35,550 nt of DNA from Candidatus Bipolaricaulis sp. (GCA_028713635.1 JAQTNX010000007.1:1-35550); one strand, 5' to 3'; positions 1 through 9,626 are shown, numbered from the stretch's first letter. The notes: generated from the sequence alone by a model not told the origin. A program made the numbers and translations.

Positions 1-220
1 GGAACACCAGAACGCTCCGTTCTTCATCCTCGACGAGATCGACGCAGCGCTCGACTTGATGAACGCGAGCCGCCTCGCGCGGATGCTGCAGCAGTATGCG
101 AAGCGCATCCAGGTGATCGTTGTCTCTCACAACGAGGAAACAGTTCGTCATGCGGATCGAGCGTACGGCGTGACAATCAAGCATGGTGCGTCGGAAGTGC
201 TGAGTCTCAAGCTGAACTGA
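1..220 (+). CDS. smc: Chromosome partition protein SMC, C-terminal end (5' truncated by window)
   Basis: Reads NAPFFILDEIDAALDLMNASRLARMLQQYAKRIQVIVVSHNEETVRHADRAYGVTIKHGASEVLSLKLN*: Walker B (FFILDEIDAALD) and the SMC C-terminal ATPase lobe; immediately followed by scpA/scpB. Confidence 0.9.
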   Translation, partial: EHQNAPFFILDEIDAALDLMNASRLARMLQQYAKRIQVIVVSHNEETVRHADRAYGVTIKHGASEVLSLKLN

Positions 221-234
221 AGGAGAACGCTGTC

Positions 235-960
235 GTGGAAGGACTGCGGATTGCTGCGATTCCCGTCGAGGAACTCGTCGGGCAGAGTTGGGAAGGTGTG
301 CTTCACCGCCTGACCGCCGACATGGACCCGTGGGACATCGACGTCTCCGAGCTCGCCCGGCGCTACCGGGACTACCTGCAAGCCCTGCGGGAGTTGGAGT
401 TCGAGATTCCAGGCCGCATGGTCCTCACCTGCTCGATCCTCCTGCGCATGAAGTCGGACCTTCTTCTCGCACAGGAGAGGGCGACGGATCGCGACGGACT
501 GGTCGCCGAGCTTGACGAGGCGGTGGACGAAGCGATGGAGGTCGGCAGCGACCCGGTCGACCCGGGCGGCTTCCGCCTCCCCATCCTTCGCGCGCCTCGA
601 CGTCAGGTCACGCTCCTCGACCTTCGCACCGCTCTCCAGGGAGCCATGAAGGTCAGCCGGCGGCGCGCCGAACGGCTCATCGACCACGTGGACATCGACG
701 ACGAGTACGATCCGTTCCAGGCGTTCGAGCTCGGCGGAGCCGACTTCTCGGAGCGCCTGCATGTCCTGCTCGAGCGGATCAAGAGCCTTCTCTCCGGCCG
801 GCGCGTCCTCAGCTTCTTCAAGCTGCTCGACCGGGGCGACAAGGAGGAGCGCGTCCACCGGTTCTTCGAGGTCCTTCACCTCGCCGCGGAAGGCCAGATC
901 TCCTGCACGCAAAAGGAGTTCCTCGGCGACATCTCGATCCGGCTCGAAGCGGAAGCCTAG
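235..960 (+). CDS. scpA: Segregation and condensation protein A
   Basis: 241 aa kleisin-like; typical 'DPWDIDVSELARRYRDYLQALRELEFEIPGRMVLTCSILLRMKSDLLL' N-terminus; lies between smc and scpB. Confidence 0.93.
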   Translation: MEGLRIAAIPVEELVGQSWEGVLHRLTADMDPWDIDVSELARRYRDYLQALRELEFEIPGRMVLTCSILLRMKSDLLLAQERATDRDGLVAELDEAVDEAMEVGSDPVDPGGFRLPILRAPRRQVTLLDLRTALQGAMKVSRRRAERLIDHVDIDDEYDPFQAFELGGADFSERLHVLLERIKSLLSGRRVLSFFKLLDRGDKEERVHRFFEVLHLAAEGQISCTQKEFLGDISIRLEAEA

Positions 961-987
961 CCCTCGTGCGGCCCGAAGGAGACGGAC

Positions 988-1575
988 ATGGATGACGCGA
1001 ACCGCGGAAACGACCTCGCCGTCGTCGAGGCGGCTCTGTTTCTCGCCACGCATCCGTTGACGCGGCGCGCCCTGGCCAAGATCCTCGGAGACGTTCCACT
1101 CGCCTACGTCGACCGCCTCCTTGAGGACCTGCAGAGCGTTTACGCCGACCCGGCGAGGGGAATCGAACTCCACGCCGAGGACGGCCGCGCCCTCCTCCGA
1201 GTCAAGTCCGCGTACGTCGAACGGGTCGCGCACCTCGCCCCGCAGCAGGACATACCTCAACCCGCGCTCCGCACCCTTGCCGTCATCGCCTACAACCAGC
1301 CGATCACGCAAGCCGATGTCGTCCGCGTGCGAGGGAACAAAGCGTACGAGCACATCAAGGACCTCGAGGAGCGGGGGCTCGTGCGCGGCGAGGAGCATGG
1401 ACGGACGGTTCTCCTCTCCGTCACGGAGGACTTCCTCCGCCATTTCGGCCTGAGTACAATCGACGAGTTTCGGTTCCACGCAGCCGGCGCGCCGACCGTC
1501 CAGGAGGCGGGGAGCCCGGAAGCGGAAGCGTCCGGTTCTCTAGACCAGGAGGTTAAGGATGGACAAGACAGCTAA
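988..1575 (+). CDS. scpB: Segregation and condensation protein B
   Basis: 195 aa winged-helix protein with '[39 protein letters not shown]', typical of ScpB. Confidence 0.93.
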   Translation: MDDANRGNDLAVVEAALFLATHPLTRRALAKILGDVPLAYVDRLLEDLQSVYADPARGIELHAEDGRALLRVKSAYVERVAHLAPQQDIPQPALRTLAVIAYNQPITQADVVRVRGNKAYEHIKDLEERGLVRGEEHGRTVLLSVTEDFLRHFGLSTIDEFRFHAAGAPTVQEAGSPEAEASGSLDQEVKDGQDS

Positions 1576-1726
1576 GTGGGAGTGCACGGTCTGCGGGTAC
1601 ATCTATGACCCGGCGGTCGGCGATCCGACCACCGGAGTCAAGCCCGGCACGCCGTTCGAGAAGCTTCCCGACGGATGGACGTGCCCCGACTGCGGAGCCG
1701 GGGCAGAATTGTTCGAACAGATCTAG
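1559..1726 (+). CDS. Rubredoxin
   Basis: Short ORF not in the supplied track: [55 protein letters not shown] with both CxxCG/CPDCG iron-ligand motifs; overlaps the scpB 3' end in another frame. Confidence 0.95.
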   Translation: MDKTAKWECTVCGYIYDPAVGDPTTGVKPGTPFEKLPDGWTCPDCGAGAELFEQI

Positions 1727-1745
1727 ATCACAAGCCCAGTGAAAT

Positions 1746-1776
1746 CGCCCGCACCGACGCGGGCGGTTTCTTCTTG
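1746..1776 (+). terminator. Putative rho-independent terminator after rubredoxin
   Basis: CGCCCGC-accgac-GCGGGCG followed by GTTTCTTCTT. Confidence 0.75.
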
Positions 1777-1802
1777 CGTAAGTCGGACTCTTTTGGTAGG
1801 AT
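1774..1802 (+). promoter_or_regulatory. Putative sigma70-type promoter of the isc operon
   Basis: TTGCGT-N17-TAGGAT just upstream of iscS ATG (1820). Confidence 0.45.
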
Positions 1803-1819
1803 TTTGGCGGTGATCAACC

Positions 1820-2998
1820 ATGTCCGACCGAGTCTATCTGGACAACAGCGCGACAACGCCCGTCGCCCCTGAGGTCTTGGACGCCATGCGGCCGTACTTC
1901 GACTCCGTCTACGGCAACCCGTCCAGCTTGCACGCGTTCGGGCGCGAGGCTCGCCGGGCCGTGGAGGCAAGCCGGGCGACGATCGCCGAGTTCCTTCGCG
2001 TCCTCCCCGAGGAGGTTGTGTTCACGTCCGGCGCTACGGAGGCCGACAACCTCGCAATCCTCGGCTCGGCGTACGCGCCTCGTCGGAGCGGCGGGCACGT
2101 GGTATCGACGAAGATCGAGCACCACGCCGTGCTGCATTCCATCAACTGGCTCACCTCCCACGGCTTCGACGCCACCCTGCTGGATGTCGACGGCTCGGGC
2201 CGCGTCGAGCCCGATCAGGTTCGAGCCGCGCTCCGCAAGGACACCTTCCTCGTGTCCATCATCGCAGGCAGCAACGAGATCGGGACGCTCGAACCGATCG
2301 CCGAGATCGGCGCGATCTGCCGCGAGCGGGGGATCGCCTTTCACACCGACGCCGTTCAGGCCTTCGGAAAGATCGACCTTCCGACGCCGTCGGTGGACCT
2401 TCTGTCGGCATCGGCCCACAAGCTGCACGGGCCCAAGGGCGTCGGCCTCCTCGTCGTTCGCAAGAAAACGCACATCTCCCCGACAACGCACGGCGGAGGA
2501 CACGAGAGCGGGCGGCGAAGCGGGACGGAGAACGTGCCGGGGATTGTTGGATTCGCCGCCGCGACGCGCCTCGCCGCAAGAGAGCGCGACGAGGTCGGCG
2601 CTCGCATGCGGCGGTTCCGCGCCCGCTTGATCGAAGGGGTCGGCTCGATCCCGGGAACTCGCCTCAACGGACACCCGACGGACAGCCTTCCCCACATCGC
2701 GAACTTCAGCTTCCAGGGAATCGAAGGCGAGAGCCTTGTGATGCGCCTCGACGAGCATGGGATCGCGGCGTCGACCGGGTCGGCCTGCTCGTCGCCCGAC
2801 CTCGAGCCGAGCCACGTTCTCGTGGCCATCGGCGTGCCTCTGTCGATGGCGCACGGCAGTTTGCGCATCAGCACCGGACGACAGACGACGGACGCCGACA
2901 TCGATCGGTTGCTCGATGTCCTCCCGCGCGTCGTCAAGGATCTGCGCGACTTGTCTCCGTTCAAAGTAGGTGAGGCGACGTGTACACCGAGAGAGTAA
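1820..2998 (+). CDS. iscS: Cysteine desulfurase (IscS/NifS family)
   Basis: 'VYLDNSATTPVAPEVLDAM', PLP-lysine region 'SASAHKLHGPKGVGLLVVRK', catalytic Cys segment 'STGSACSSPDLEPSHVL'. Confidence 0.95.
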   Translation: MSDRVYLDNSATTPVAPEVLDAMRPYFDSVYGNPSSLHAFGREARRAVEASRATIAEFLRVLPEEVVFTSGATEADNLAILGSAYAPRRSGGHVVSTKIEHHAVLHSINWLTSHGFDATLLDVDGSGRVEPDQVRAALRKDTFLVSIIAGSNEIGTLEPIAEIGAICRERGIAFHTDAVQAFGKIDLPTPSVDLLSASAHKLHGPKGVGLLVVRKKTHISPTTHGGGHESGRRSGTENVPGIVGFAAATRLAARERDEVGARMRRFRARLIEGVGSIPGTRLNGHPTDSLPHIANFSFQGIEGESLVMRLDEHGIAASTGSACSSPDLEPSHVLVAIGVPLSMAHGSLRISTGRQTTDADIDRLLDVLPRVVKDLRDLSPFKVGEATCTPRE

Positions 2999-3507
2999 TC
3001 GAGCACTTCCGCCACCCCCACAACATGGGGAAGCTGGCCAACCCATCGGCCATCGGCAAGGTCGGCAACATCGTGTGCGGCGACGTCATGTGGCTCTACA
3101 TCCGAGTGGAGAAAGACGGCCAAGGGCGAGACGTCATCGCCGACGTGTCATGGGAGACGTTCGGATGCACGGCGGCCATCGCCACCTCATCGATGGTGTC
3201 CGACCTGGCAAAGGGAAAGACTCTTCTGGAGGCTATTGCCATCACCAACCAGGACGTCGCCCAGGAGCTCGGCGGCCTTCCCCCGGTGAAGATGCACTGC
3301 TCGGCGCTCGCCGCCGACGCGCTGAACGAAGCGATCCACAACTACCTGTCCGAGCACGGCATGCCCATCCCCGATGCCCTGCGCCGCCGACATGAGAAGA
3401 TCGAGAAGGACGTGGCGGCGCTCGACAAGCGCTACAAGGCCTTCCTCGACCGCGAACAAGCGAAAGAGGGCGCCGCCGCGGCCGGCGAGCCCAACTCATG
3501 CAACTGA
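2980..3507 (+). CDS. iscU: Iron-sulfur cluster scaffold (IscU/NifU N-terminal-like) with charged C-terminal extension
   Basis: 'MYTERVIEHFRHPHNMGKL..VCGDVMWLYI..TFGCTAAIATSSM..KMHCSALAADAL': three scaffold cysteines; overlaps iscS end. Confidence 0.9.
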   Translation: MYTERVIEHFRHPHNMGKLANPSAIGKVGNIVCGDVMWLYIRVEKDGQGRDVIADVSWETFGCTAAIATSSMVSDLAKGKTLLEAIAITNQDVAQELGGLPPVKMHCSALAADALNEAIHNYLSEHGMPIPDALRRRHEKIEKDVAALDKRYKAFLDREQAKEGAAAAGEPNSCN

Positions 3508-3899
3508 CGAAGAAGGCGAGCTACGGTCTGATCCTCATGCTCGAACTCGCCCGCCTGCCGGCCGACGAGTCGCTCTCCGCAGCCGCGGTCGCCGAGCGAT
3601 GCTCCCTTCCGCCTCCGTTCGTCGAGAAAATCCTCCACCGCCTGCGAACCGCCGGGTTGGTCGAGTCCCGGCAAGGCCGGGCCGGCGGCTACCGCCTTTC
3701 CATTGCGCCGGAGCGGCTGTCCGTGCGCCGCGTCCTCGGGGCCCTCGACGAGCCGATCGACCTGGTTCCTTGCCTCGGGGACGAGCCCCGCTGCGACCTC
3801 GTCTCGATTTGCCCGACGAAGAAAGCATGGGCGCGGATCAACGCCCGAGTGTCGGATCTCCTCGAATCCCTTTCCGTGGGCGACCTGCTCCGAGACTGA
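3498..3899 (+). CDS. Rrf2-family (IscR-like) transcriptional regulator
   Basis: 'MQLTKKASYGLILMLELARLP..AERCSLPPPFVEKILHRLRTAGLVESRQGRAGGYRL', with Cys cluster CLGDEPRCDLVSIC; overlaps iscU end. Confidence 0.9.
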   Translation: MQLTKKASYGLILMLELARLPADESLSAAAVAERCSLPPPFVEKILHRLRTAGLVESRQGRAGGYRLSIAPERLSVRRVLGALDEPIDLVPCLGDEPRCDLVSICPTKKAWARINARVSDLLESLSVGDLLRD

Positions 3900-3951
3900 T
3901 CCGCACCCTCCAGCGAAGGTCCAATGTTGCTTGGATTCAGAGTTACGCATC

Positions 3952-3973
3952 GTCGGTAATGCACATTACTGAC
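3952..3973. promoter_or_regulatory. Palindromic operator-like element
   Basis: GTCG-GTAATG-CA-CATTAC-TGAC: perfect 6-bp arms extended by GTC/GAC; overlaps the putative -35 at 3969. Confidence 0.45.
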
Positions 3974-3997
3974 GCTCCGCGCCGCATGTGGTATAGT
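3969..3997 (+). promoter_or_regulatory. Putative sigma70-type promoter
   Basis: CTGACG-N17-TATAGT. Confidence 0.45.
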
Positions 3998-4043
3998 CAC
4001 CCGGAGCGAAAAAGAACCCCCTCATCTTTTTCACCACCCGGAG

Positions 4044-4076
4044 AGGGCGGCCGAGCGAACCTAGCGCGGCCGCCCT
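4044..4076. terminator. Hairpin between convergent iscR (+) and cdsA (-); possible bidirectional terminator
   Basis: Perfect 10-bp stem AGGGCGGCCG ... CGGCCGCCCT; weak T-tract. Confidence 0.6.
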
Positions 4077-4126
4077 ACACTTTGTGCTTCGCTTCGAGGT
4101 CCCCTCTCCTCCGCCATAGGGCAGAT

Positions 4127-4981
4127 CTACAGGAACCGCAGGATGTAGTGGAAGTAGAAGTAGAAGACGGGCAGGGCGAACAGAAGCCCGTCGATGCGGT
4201 CGAGGGCTCCGCCGTGACCGGGGAGGAAGGTGCCCGAGTCCTTCACGTCCGCCGCACGCTTCAGTTTCGACGCGAACACATCGCCCAGCTGGGTCGCGCA
4301 GCTCACGAAGAGCCCGGAGATGAGGATGTGGTGGAATCCGTTCCAGAAGACGAGTTCCCTCCACACCGGGGACAGTGTCGCGCCGACGACGCCTCCCGCG
4401 ATCGCCACGACGAGGCCTCCGGCGACTCCCTCCCACGTCTTCTTCGGGCTGACGTTGGGAAACGCCTTGTGCTTCCCGAAGGCCGTTCCGACGAAGTAGG
4501 CGCCGGCGTCATAGCCCCACACCATCAGGAGGACGATGACCGCATTGACGCCGCCCACGTGTGGCGGGTATCCCGCGGCTCCCATGTAGATCAGGTAGAA
4601 GTAGTGCAGGAGCCAGGGGATGTACAGAAGGCCGAACACCCCTGCCACCGCCTGGAGGAACCCCGTCCGGTGCGGGAGGATGCCCAGGTATCGCAGCACC
4701 TGGTACGCGATGGCGAGGAGGAGAACGACCTCGGCATACCGGCCGCCGAATGCGACGTAGCTCGCGACAAGAATGGGAATCCAGATCAGGAACTCCGGCG
4801 CCGCGAGCGGAATGCCGAGCTTCCGCATGAGCTGCAGGTACTCGATCGCCGCGAGGTACGCAATCGCCAGGATGACGAACCCGGAAATCCAGCGGATGTC
4901 GAACCGGGCTCCCACGTAGAGCACCCCGAAGATGACGCCGCCGGCGACGACTCCGCTCGCCAGACGCTTGAGTACGTTCAT
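4127..4981 (-). CDS. cdsA: Phosphatidate cytidylyltransferase
   Basis: Polytopic membrane protein; 'SPKKTWEGVAGGLV' and C-terminal 'KRAADVKDSGTFLPGHGGALDRIDGLLFALPVFYFYF' signature. Confidence 0.94.
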   Translation of the reverse strand: MNVLKRLASGVVAGGVIFGVLYVGARFDIRWISGFVILAIAYLAAIEYLQLMRKLGIPLAAPEFLIWIPILVASYVAFGGRYAEVVLLLAIAYQVLRYLGILPHRTGFLQAVAGVFGLLYIPWLLHYFYLIYMGAAGYPPHVGGVNAVIVLLMVWGYDAGAYFVGTAFGKHKAFPNVSPKKTWEGVAGGLVVAIAGGVVGATLSPVWRELVFWNGFHHILISGLFVSCATQLGDVFASKLKRAADVKDSGTFLPGHGGALDRIDGLLFALPVFYFYFHYILRFL

Positions 4982-5724
4982 TCAGCCACCTCCGCCACGG
5001 CCCCGAACCGCCGCTCGCGCTTCTGGAAGTCGTCGATCGCCATGACGAGATCGGCGGGAGAGAAGTCCGGCCACAAGACGTCCGTGAAGTAGAGCTCCGC
5101 GTAGGCGGACTGCCAGAGGAGGAAGTTCGAGAACCGTCGCTCGCCGCTCGTACGGATCACGAGGTCCGGATCCGGAGTCCCCGCCGTGTCGAGTCGCCGG
5201 GCGATCGCTTCCGCGCTCACGTCGTCCGGAGTCAGCCGCCCCTGCGCGACGTCAGCGAGGATCCGTCGGCAGGCGTGCGTGATGTCCTGTCGTCCTCCGT
5301 AGGAGAGCGCGATCGTCACGTTGAGGTTCGTCCCACATGCCGTGGTCTCGACCGCATTCGCCACCGTCCTCTGCATTGCGACCGGCAGCGTCGACACGTC
5401 GCCGATCACGCGAAGTCGAATGCCCGAATCCACGAACTCGCCGAGGTGCTCGGCGATGAACCGATCGAGTAGGGCCAAGAGGAAGTCGACTTCGGCCTTC
5501 GGGCGCCCCCAGTTCTCCGCGGAGAACGCAAAGAGTGTGATGTAAGCGACTCCGAGTCTGCGACCGACAAAGCGTACCAGCCTCTCCGCGGCGCGAGCGC
5601 CGGCCTCGTGCCCCGCCGTCCGAGGGAGGCCCCGCGCTCGCGCCCACCGGCCGTTGCCGTCCATGATCAGGGCGACATGCCGAGGTACGCCGATTGAGGT
5701 GACCCGCTCGAGCAGCGTCTTCAT
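4978..5724 (-). CDS. uppS: Isoprenyl transferase (undecaprenyl diphosphate synthase family)
   Basis: 'VPRHVALIMDGNGRWARARGLPRTAGHEAG' and C-terminal 'DPDLVIRTSGERRFSNFLLWQSAYAELYF'; 4-nt overlap with cdsA. Confidence 0.95.
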   Translation of the reverse strand: MKTLLERVTSIGVPRHVALIMDGNGRWARARGLPRTAGHEAGARAAERLVRFVGRRLGVAYITLFAFSAENWGRPKAEVDFLLALLDRFIAEHLGEFVDSGIRLRVIGDVSTLPVAMQRTVANAVETTACGTNLNVTIALSYGGRQDITHACRRILADVAQGRLTPDDVSAEAIARRLDTAGTPDPDLVIRTSGERRFSNFLLWQSAYAELYFTDVLWPDFSPADLVMAIDDFQKRERRFGAVAEVAE

Positions 5725-6998
5725 CCGGCGCAGAGCTCCCGACGCGCCTCCGCAACAACTGTAAGAGACCCCGTCACCACCACCACGTCCTCCGCCCCCG
5801 CGCGGGCCACGACGTCCCGAACCGCCCGTGCGACCGAATCATAGCACGAGGGCTCCGTCGCGTACTTCCGGACGCGCGCCGCAAGATCGTCGACGCCAAG
5901 CGCCCGTGGGCTTTCGGAACGACACACGGCGACGTGTTCGAACACCGGGACGAGGGTGTCGACCATCGCGTCGACATCCTTGTCCGCGAGGATTCCGAGA
6001 ATGAGGCGACGGCGGCGCCGGTCCGGAGCCCAGCGGGCGACGTCACGCGCCAACTCCTCGGCGCCGGCGAGGTTGTGGGCTCCTTCGAGCACGACGACCG
6101 GTCGCCGGCAAACAACCTCGGACCGCCCCGGCCACTGCGCCGCGCCCATCCCCTGCCGAACCGCATCGGACGGAATCGCGACCCCGGAGGCGCGAAGGAG
6201 CTGCACGGCCCGCAGGACAAGCCTCACGTTCTCGAGCTGGTACCCCCCAACCAAGCCCAGCTCGATCCGCGTCGGCAGGCCGTCGCTTTCCACCACGTAT
6301 TCCACGCGATCCAGGTCGGAAGAACCTCGCGTCACGGCGAGGCGGTCGGCCGAATGGAGCGGCGCCCCGACGGCGACGCACTCGGCGCGTACAACGCCGG
6401 CAACGCCCTCCGGAAGCGGACCGACGAGGAACGGGACACCCTGCTTCGCGATCCCCGCCTTCTCCCACGCGATCTTCTCCGGGGTGTCGCCCAGGATCGC
6501 GGTGTGATCGAGGGTCACGTTCGTCAGGATCGAGAGCACGGGAGAGACGACGTTCGTCGCGTCGAATCGACCCCCAAGGCCCACTTCGACGACGGCGACA
6601 TCGACCTCGGCGCTCCGGAAGTGCTCGAAGGCGATCGCCGTGATGGCCTCGAACTGGCTCGGCACGTCCGGGTCGGCGAAGAGGGCCTCCGCGAGCCGGG
6701 CGGCTCCCAAGGCGAGGTCCACCTCAGAGATCCAGACCCCGTCGACGCAGATCCGATCGCGAAAGTCCTCAACCTCGGGAGACGTGTACCGCCCCACGCG
6801 ATACCCGGCCGTTCGCAGGATGTTGTCGAGCATCGCCACGACCGATCCCTTGCCGTTCGTCCCCGCGACATGAACCGAAGGGAATGCTCGTTCAGGATTC
6901 CCGAGAACTGCGAGCAGGCGCCGCACGCGCGCAAGCCCCGGCTTCACGAGAAGGCGAGGCAGGCGATCGAGGAGCGCCCGAGCCTCGGCGTAGTTCAC
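5721..6998 (-). CDS. folC: Bifunctional folylpolyglutamate/dihydrofolate synthase
   Basis: 'VAGTNGKGSVVAMLDNILRTAGYRVGRYTSPEVEDFRDRI', 'VEVGLGGRFDATNVV', 'LEGAHNLAGAEEL'; Mur-ligase-like. Confidence 0.93.
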   Translation of the reverse strand: MNYAEARALLDRLPRLLVKPGLARVRRLLAVLGNPERAFPSVHVAGTNGKGSVVAMLDNILRTAGYRVGRYTSPEVEDFRDRICVDGVWISEVDLALGAARLAEALFADPDVPSQFEAITAIAFEHFRSAEVDVAVVEVGLGGRFDATNVVSPVLSILTNVTLDHTAILGDTPEKIAWEKAGIAKQGVPFLVGPLPEGVAGVVRAECVAVGAPLHSADRLAVTRGSSDLDRVEYVVESDGLPTRIELGLVGGYQLENVRLVLRAVQLLRASGVAIPSDAVRQGMGAAQWPGRSEVVCRRPVVVLEGAHNLAGAEELARDVARWAPDRRRRRLILGILADKDVDAMVDTLVPVFEHVAVCRSESPRALGVDDLAARVRKYATEPSCYDSVARAVRDVVARAGAEDVVVVTGSLTVVAEARRELCAG

Positions 6999-9626
6999 CT
7001 AGCCTCCGAGCGAACGCAGATTCGCCCGAAGTCGGTCGCGCTTGTGGCTGAACTCGGCCTGCTTCCCTCGCTCCTTCTCGACGACATCCTCCGGGGCACG
7101 AGCGAGGAACCTGCCGTTCGCGAGCGTGGCCTCGACCTTGGCCAAGTCAGCCTCAGCGGCCGCGAGGTCGGCGCAAAGCTTCGCCCTCTCGGCGGCGATG
7201 TCGATCCACTCGGCCAGCGGGACGAACAGCTCGGCGTCGGCCAGCACCTGGCGCGCCGACCCGTCCGGCGGCGTCATCTCCGACGCCACCGTCCACGACG
7301 TTGCTCCCGAGAGCGACGCGAGCACGGCCTCCTTCTCCTCCAGGAGCTTGCGCAAGGCCTTGTCCTTCGTCTTGACCAGGGCGGCCAACTTGGCCGACGC
7401 CGGGACGTCCAGCTCGGAGCGAATCGAGCGAACGCCCACGACGATCTCCTGGAACGCCCGCATCAGCTCCTCGGCCTCGCCGTCTCGGTCACCGGCCTCC
7501 GGGAACGCCGCGATGGACACGGAAGCCGGCTCCTCGCCGAGGGCCTGCCAGATCTCCTCCGTCACGAACGGGACGAACGGATGCAGGAGCTTCGCGATCT
7601 CGCGAAGCAAGTGGTAGAGAATTCCTTTCACTCCGTCGTCGGGGGAGTCGGCAAGGCGCACCTTGACGATCTCGAGGTACCAGTCGCAGACGTCGTGCCA
7701 TACGAAGTTGTAGATCTCCTCGACGGCAAGGTGAAAGCTATAGGCCTCGAGGTGCGTTCGCGCCGCGGCAACGGTCGACGCCAGGCGCGAAAGGACGTAG
7801 CGGTCCTCGACCTCGGTGAGCCGCTTCGGGAGCGCAGGCCGCTCGTCGCCGAGGTTCATCAACACGAAGCGAGCCATGTTCCAGATCTTGTTCAGGAAGT
7901 TCCGCCCTTCCGTGAGGTCGCCCCACGGCATGCGGACCGTTCGTCCCTTGCCCGTCGTCCGCGCCATGGCGAGCCGCAACGCATCGGCGCCGTACTCGCC
8001 GATCAGGTCGATCGGGTCGACGCTGTTCCCCTTCGACTTCGACATCTTCTGTCCCTTGTCGTCGACGATGAGGGGCGTGATGTACACCGTGCGGAAGGGG
8101 ACGTCGTCCATGAAGTAGAGCGACGCCATGACCATCCGCGACACCCAGAAGAAGAGGATGTCGAACCCGGTCAACAGGAACGACGTCGGGAAGAACGTCG
8201 CAAGGTCGTCCGTCGTCTCCGGCCACCCCATGACCGAGAACGGCCACAGCCACGACGAGAACCACGTATCGAGCACATCCTCGTCTTGACGGAGCTCGAC
8301 CGAGCGCCCGTAGTGCTTCTTCGCCCGGACGACCGCCTCGGCCTCCGTCTCCGCCACGAACTCGCGCCCGTCCGGCCCGTACCAGACGGGGATCCGATGC
8401 CCCCACCACAGCTGCCGCGAGATGCACCAGTCCCGTATGTTCTCGAGCCAATCGAAGTAGAGCTTCGTCCACCGCTCGGGGACGAACTGGATCCGCCCCT
8501 CCTTCACGGCGGCGATCGCCTTCTCCGCCAGGGGCTGCATCCGGACGAACCATTGCGTCGAGAGAAGCGGCTCGACGGCGGCGTCACAGCGCTCGCAGTG
8601 GCCCACTGCGTGGCGATACGGTTCGATCTTCTCGAGCGCGCCCGCGGCCTTCAGCCGCTCGATGACGGCCTTCCGCGCTTCCTCGCGCCCCATCCCCTCA
8701 AACGGACCCGCGGCGGCGTTCAGGGTGCCGTCGCCGTTCAGGATGTTGATGAACTCGAGCCCTTCCTTCTTGCCGATCTCGAAGTCCACCGGGTCGTGTC
8801 CCGGCGTCACCTTGAGTGTTCCAGTGCCGAACTCGGGATCGACAGACTCCGATCCGACGATGGGAAGACGCCGTCCGACGATTGGGAGAGTCGCGAACGA
8901 GCCGATGAGGCCCTTGTGCCGCTCGTCTTGGGGATGCACGGCGATCGCCGTGTCCCCGAGCATCGTCTCCGGCCGGGTCGTCGCAATCGTCAGGTGCCCG
9001 CCCTTCTCCAGCGGGTACCGGACGTAGTAGAGGGCGCCGTCCTCGTCCTGGTGGTCGACTTCCAGATCGGAGAGCGCGGTCCGGCAGCGCGGGCACCAGT
9101 TCACGAGGTACTCGCCGCGATAGACCAGGCCGTCCTCGTAGAGGCGAACAAAGACGTGGCGCACGGCCTTCGACAACCCGTCGTCAAGGGTGAACCGCAG
9201 CCGAGACCAATCGCACGAGCAGCCGAGGGCCTTCAGCTGATCGATGATTTCCGAGCCGTACTTCGCCTTCCAATCCCACACGCGGGCCACGAACGCGTCT
9301 CGCCCCAGTTCGTGCCGGCTCGTTCCCTCCTTCGCGAGGGCCTTCTCGACGACGTTCTGGGTGGCGATGCCGGCGTGGTCCGTGCCCGGGAACCAGCATG
9401 CCGTGTCTCCCAGCATCCTCCGGTAGCGGATCACGACGTCCTGAAGCGTGTTGTTCAGCGCGTGCCCCATGTGGAGCCGGCCCGTCACGTTCGGCGGCGG
9501 GATGACGATCGAGAAGGGAACCCTGCTAACGACGCCGACCGACGCTCGGAAGTAATCTCCTTCCTCCCAGAAGCGGTAGTTCTTCGCTTCCACGTCTGCC
9601 GGCTGATAGCGTTTCGACAGTTCCAT
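6999..9626 (-). CDS. valS: Valyl-tRNA synthetase
   Basis: 875 aa; 'PPNVTGRLHMGHALNNTLQD', 'WWGHRIPVWYG', 'KMSKSKGNSVDP', C-terminal coiled coil. Confidence 0.97.
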   Translation of the reverse strand: MELSKRYQPADVEAKNYRFWEEGDYFRASVGVVSRVPFSIVIPPPNVTGRLHMGHALNNTLQDVVIRYRRMLGDTACWFPGTDHAGIATQNVVEKALAKEGTSRHELGRDAFVARVWDWKAKYGSEIIDQLKALGCSCDWSRLRFTLDDGLSKAVRHVFVRLYEDGLVYRGEYLVNWCPRCRTALSDLEVDHQDEDGALYYVRYPLEKGGHLTIATTRPETMLGDTAIAVHPQDERHKGLIGSFATLPIVGRRLPIVGSESVDPEFGTGTLKVTPGHDPVDFEIGKKEGLEFINILNGDGTLNAAAGPFEGMGREEARKAVIERLKAAGALEKIEPYRHAVGHCERCDAAVEPLLSTQWFVRMQPLAEKAIAAVKEGRIQFVPERWTKLYFDWLENIRDWCISRQLWWGHRIPVWYGPDGREFVAETEAEAVVRAKKHYGRSVELRQDEDVLDTWFSSWLWPFSVMGWPETTDDLATFFPTSFLLTGFDILFFWVSRMVMASLYFMDDVPFRTVYITPLIVDDKGQKMSKSKGNSVDPIDLIGEYGADALRLAMARTTGKGRTVRMPWGDLTEGRNFLNKIWNMARFVLMNLGDERPALPKRLTEVEDRYVLSRLASTVAAARTHLEAYSFHLAVEEIYNFVWHDVCDWYLEIVKVRLADSPDDGVKGILYHLLREIAKLLHPFVPFVTEEIWQALGEEPASVSIAAFPEAGDRDGEAEELMRAFQEIVVGVRSIRSELDVPASAKLAALVKTKDKALRKLLEEKEAVLASLSGATSWTVASEMTPPDGSARQVLADAELFVPLAEWIDIAAERAKLCADLAAAEADLAKVEATLANGRFLARAPEDVVEKERGKQAEFSHKRDRLRANLRSLGG

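Noticed and set aside
148-1479. 443-aa minus-strand ORF over smc/scpA/scpB
   Set aside because: Antisense shadow of clearly identified plus-strand scpA/scpB genes.
3374-5092. 572-aa plus-strand ORF spanning iscR, the spacer and antisense of cdsA
   Set aside because: Runs out of frame through iscR and then antisense to cdsA; no coherent domain.
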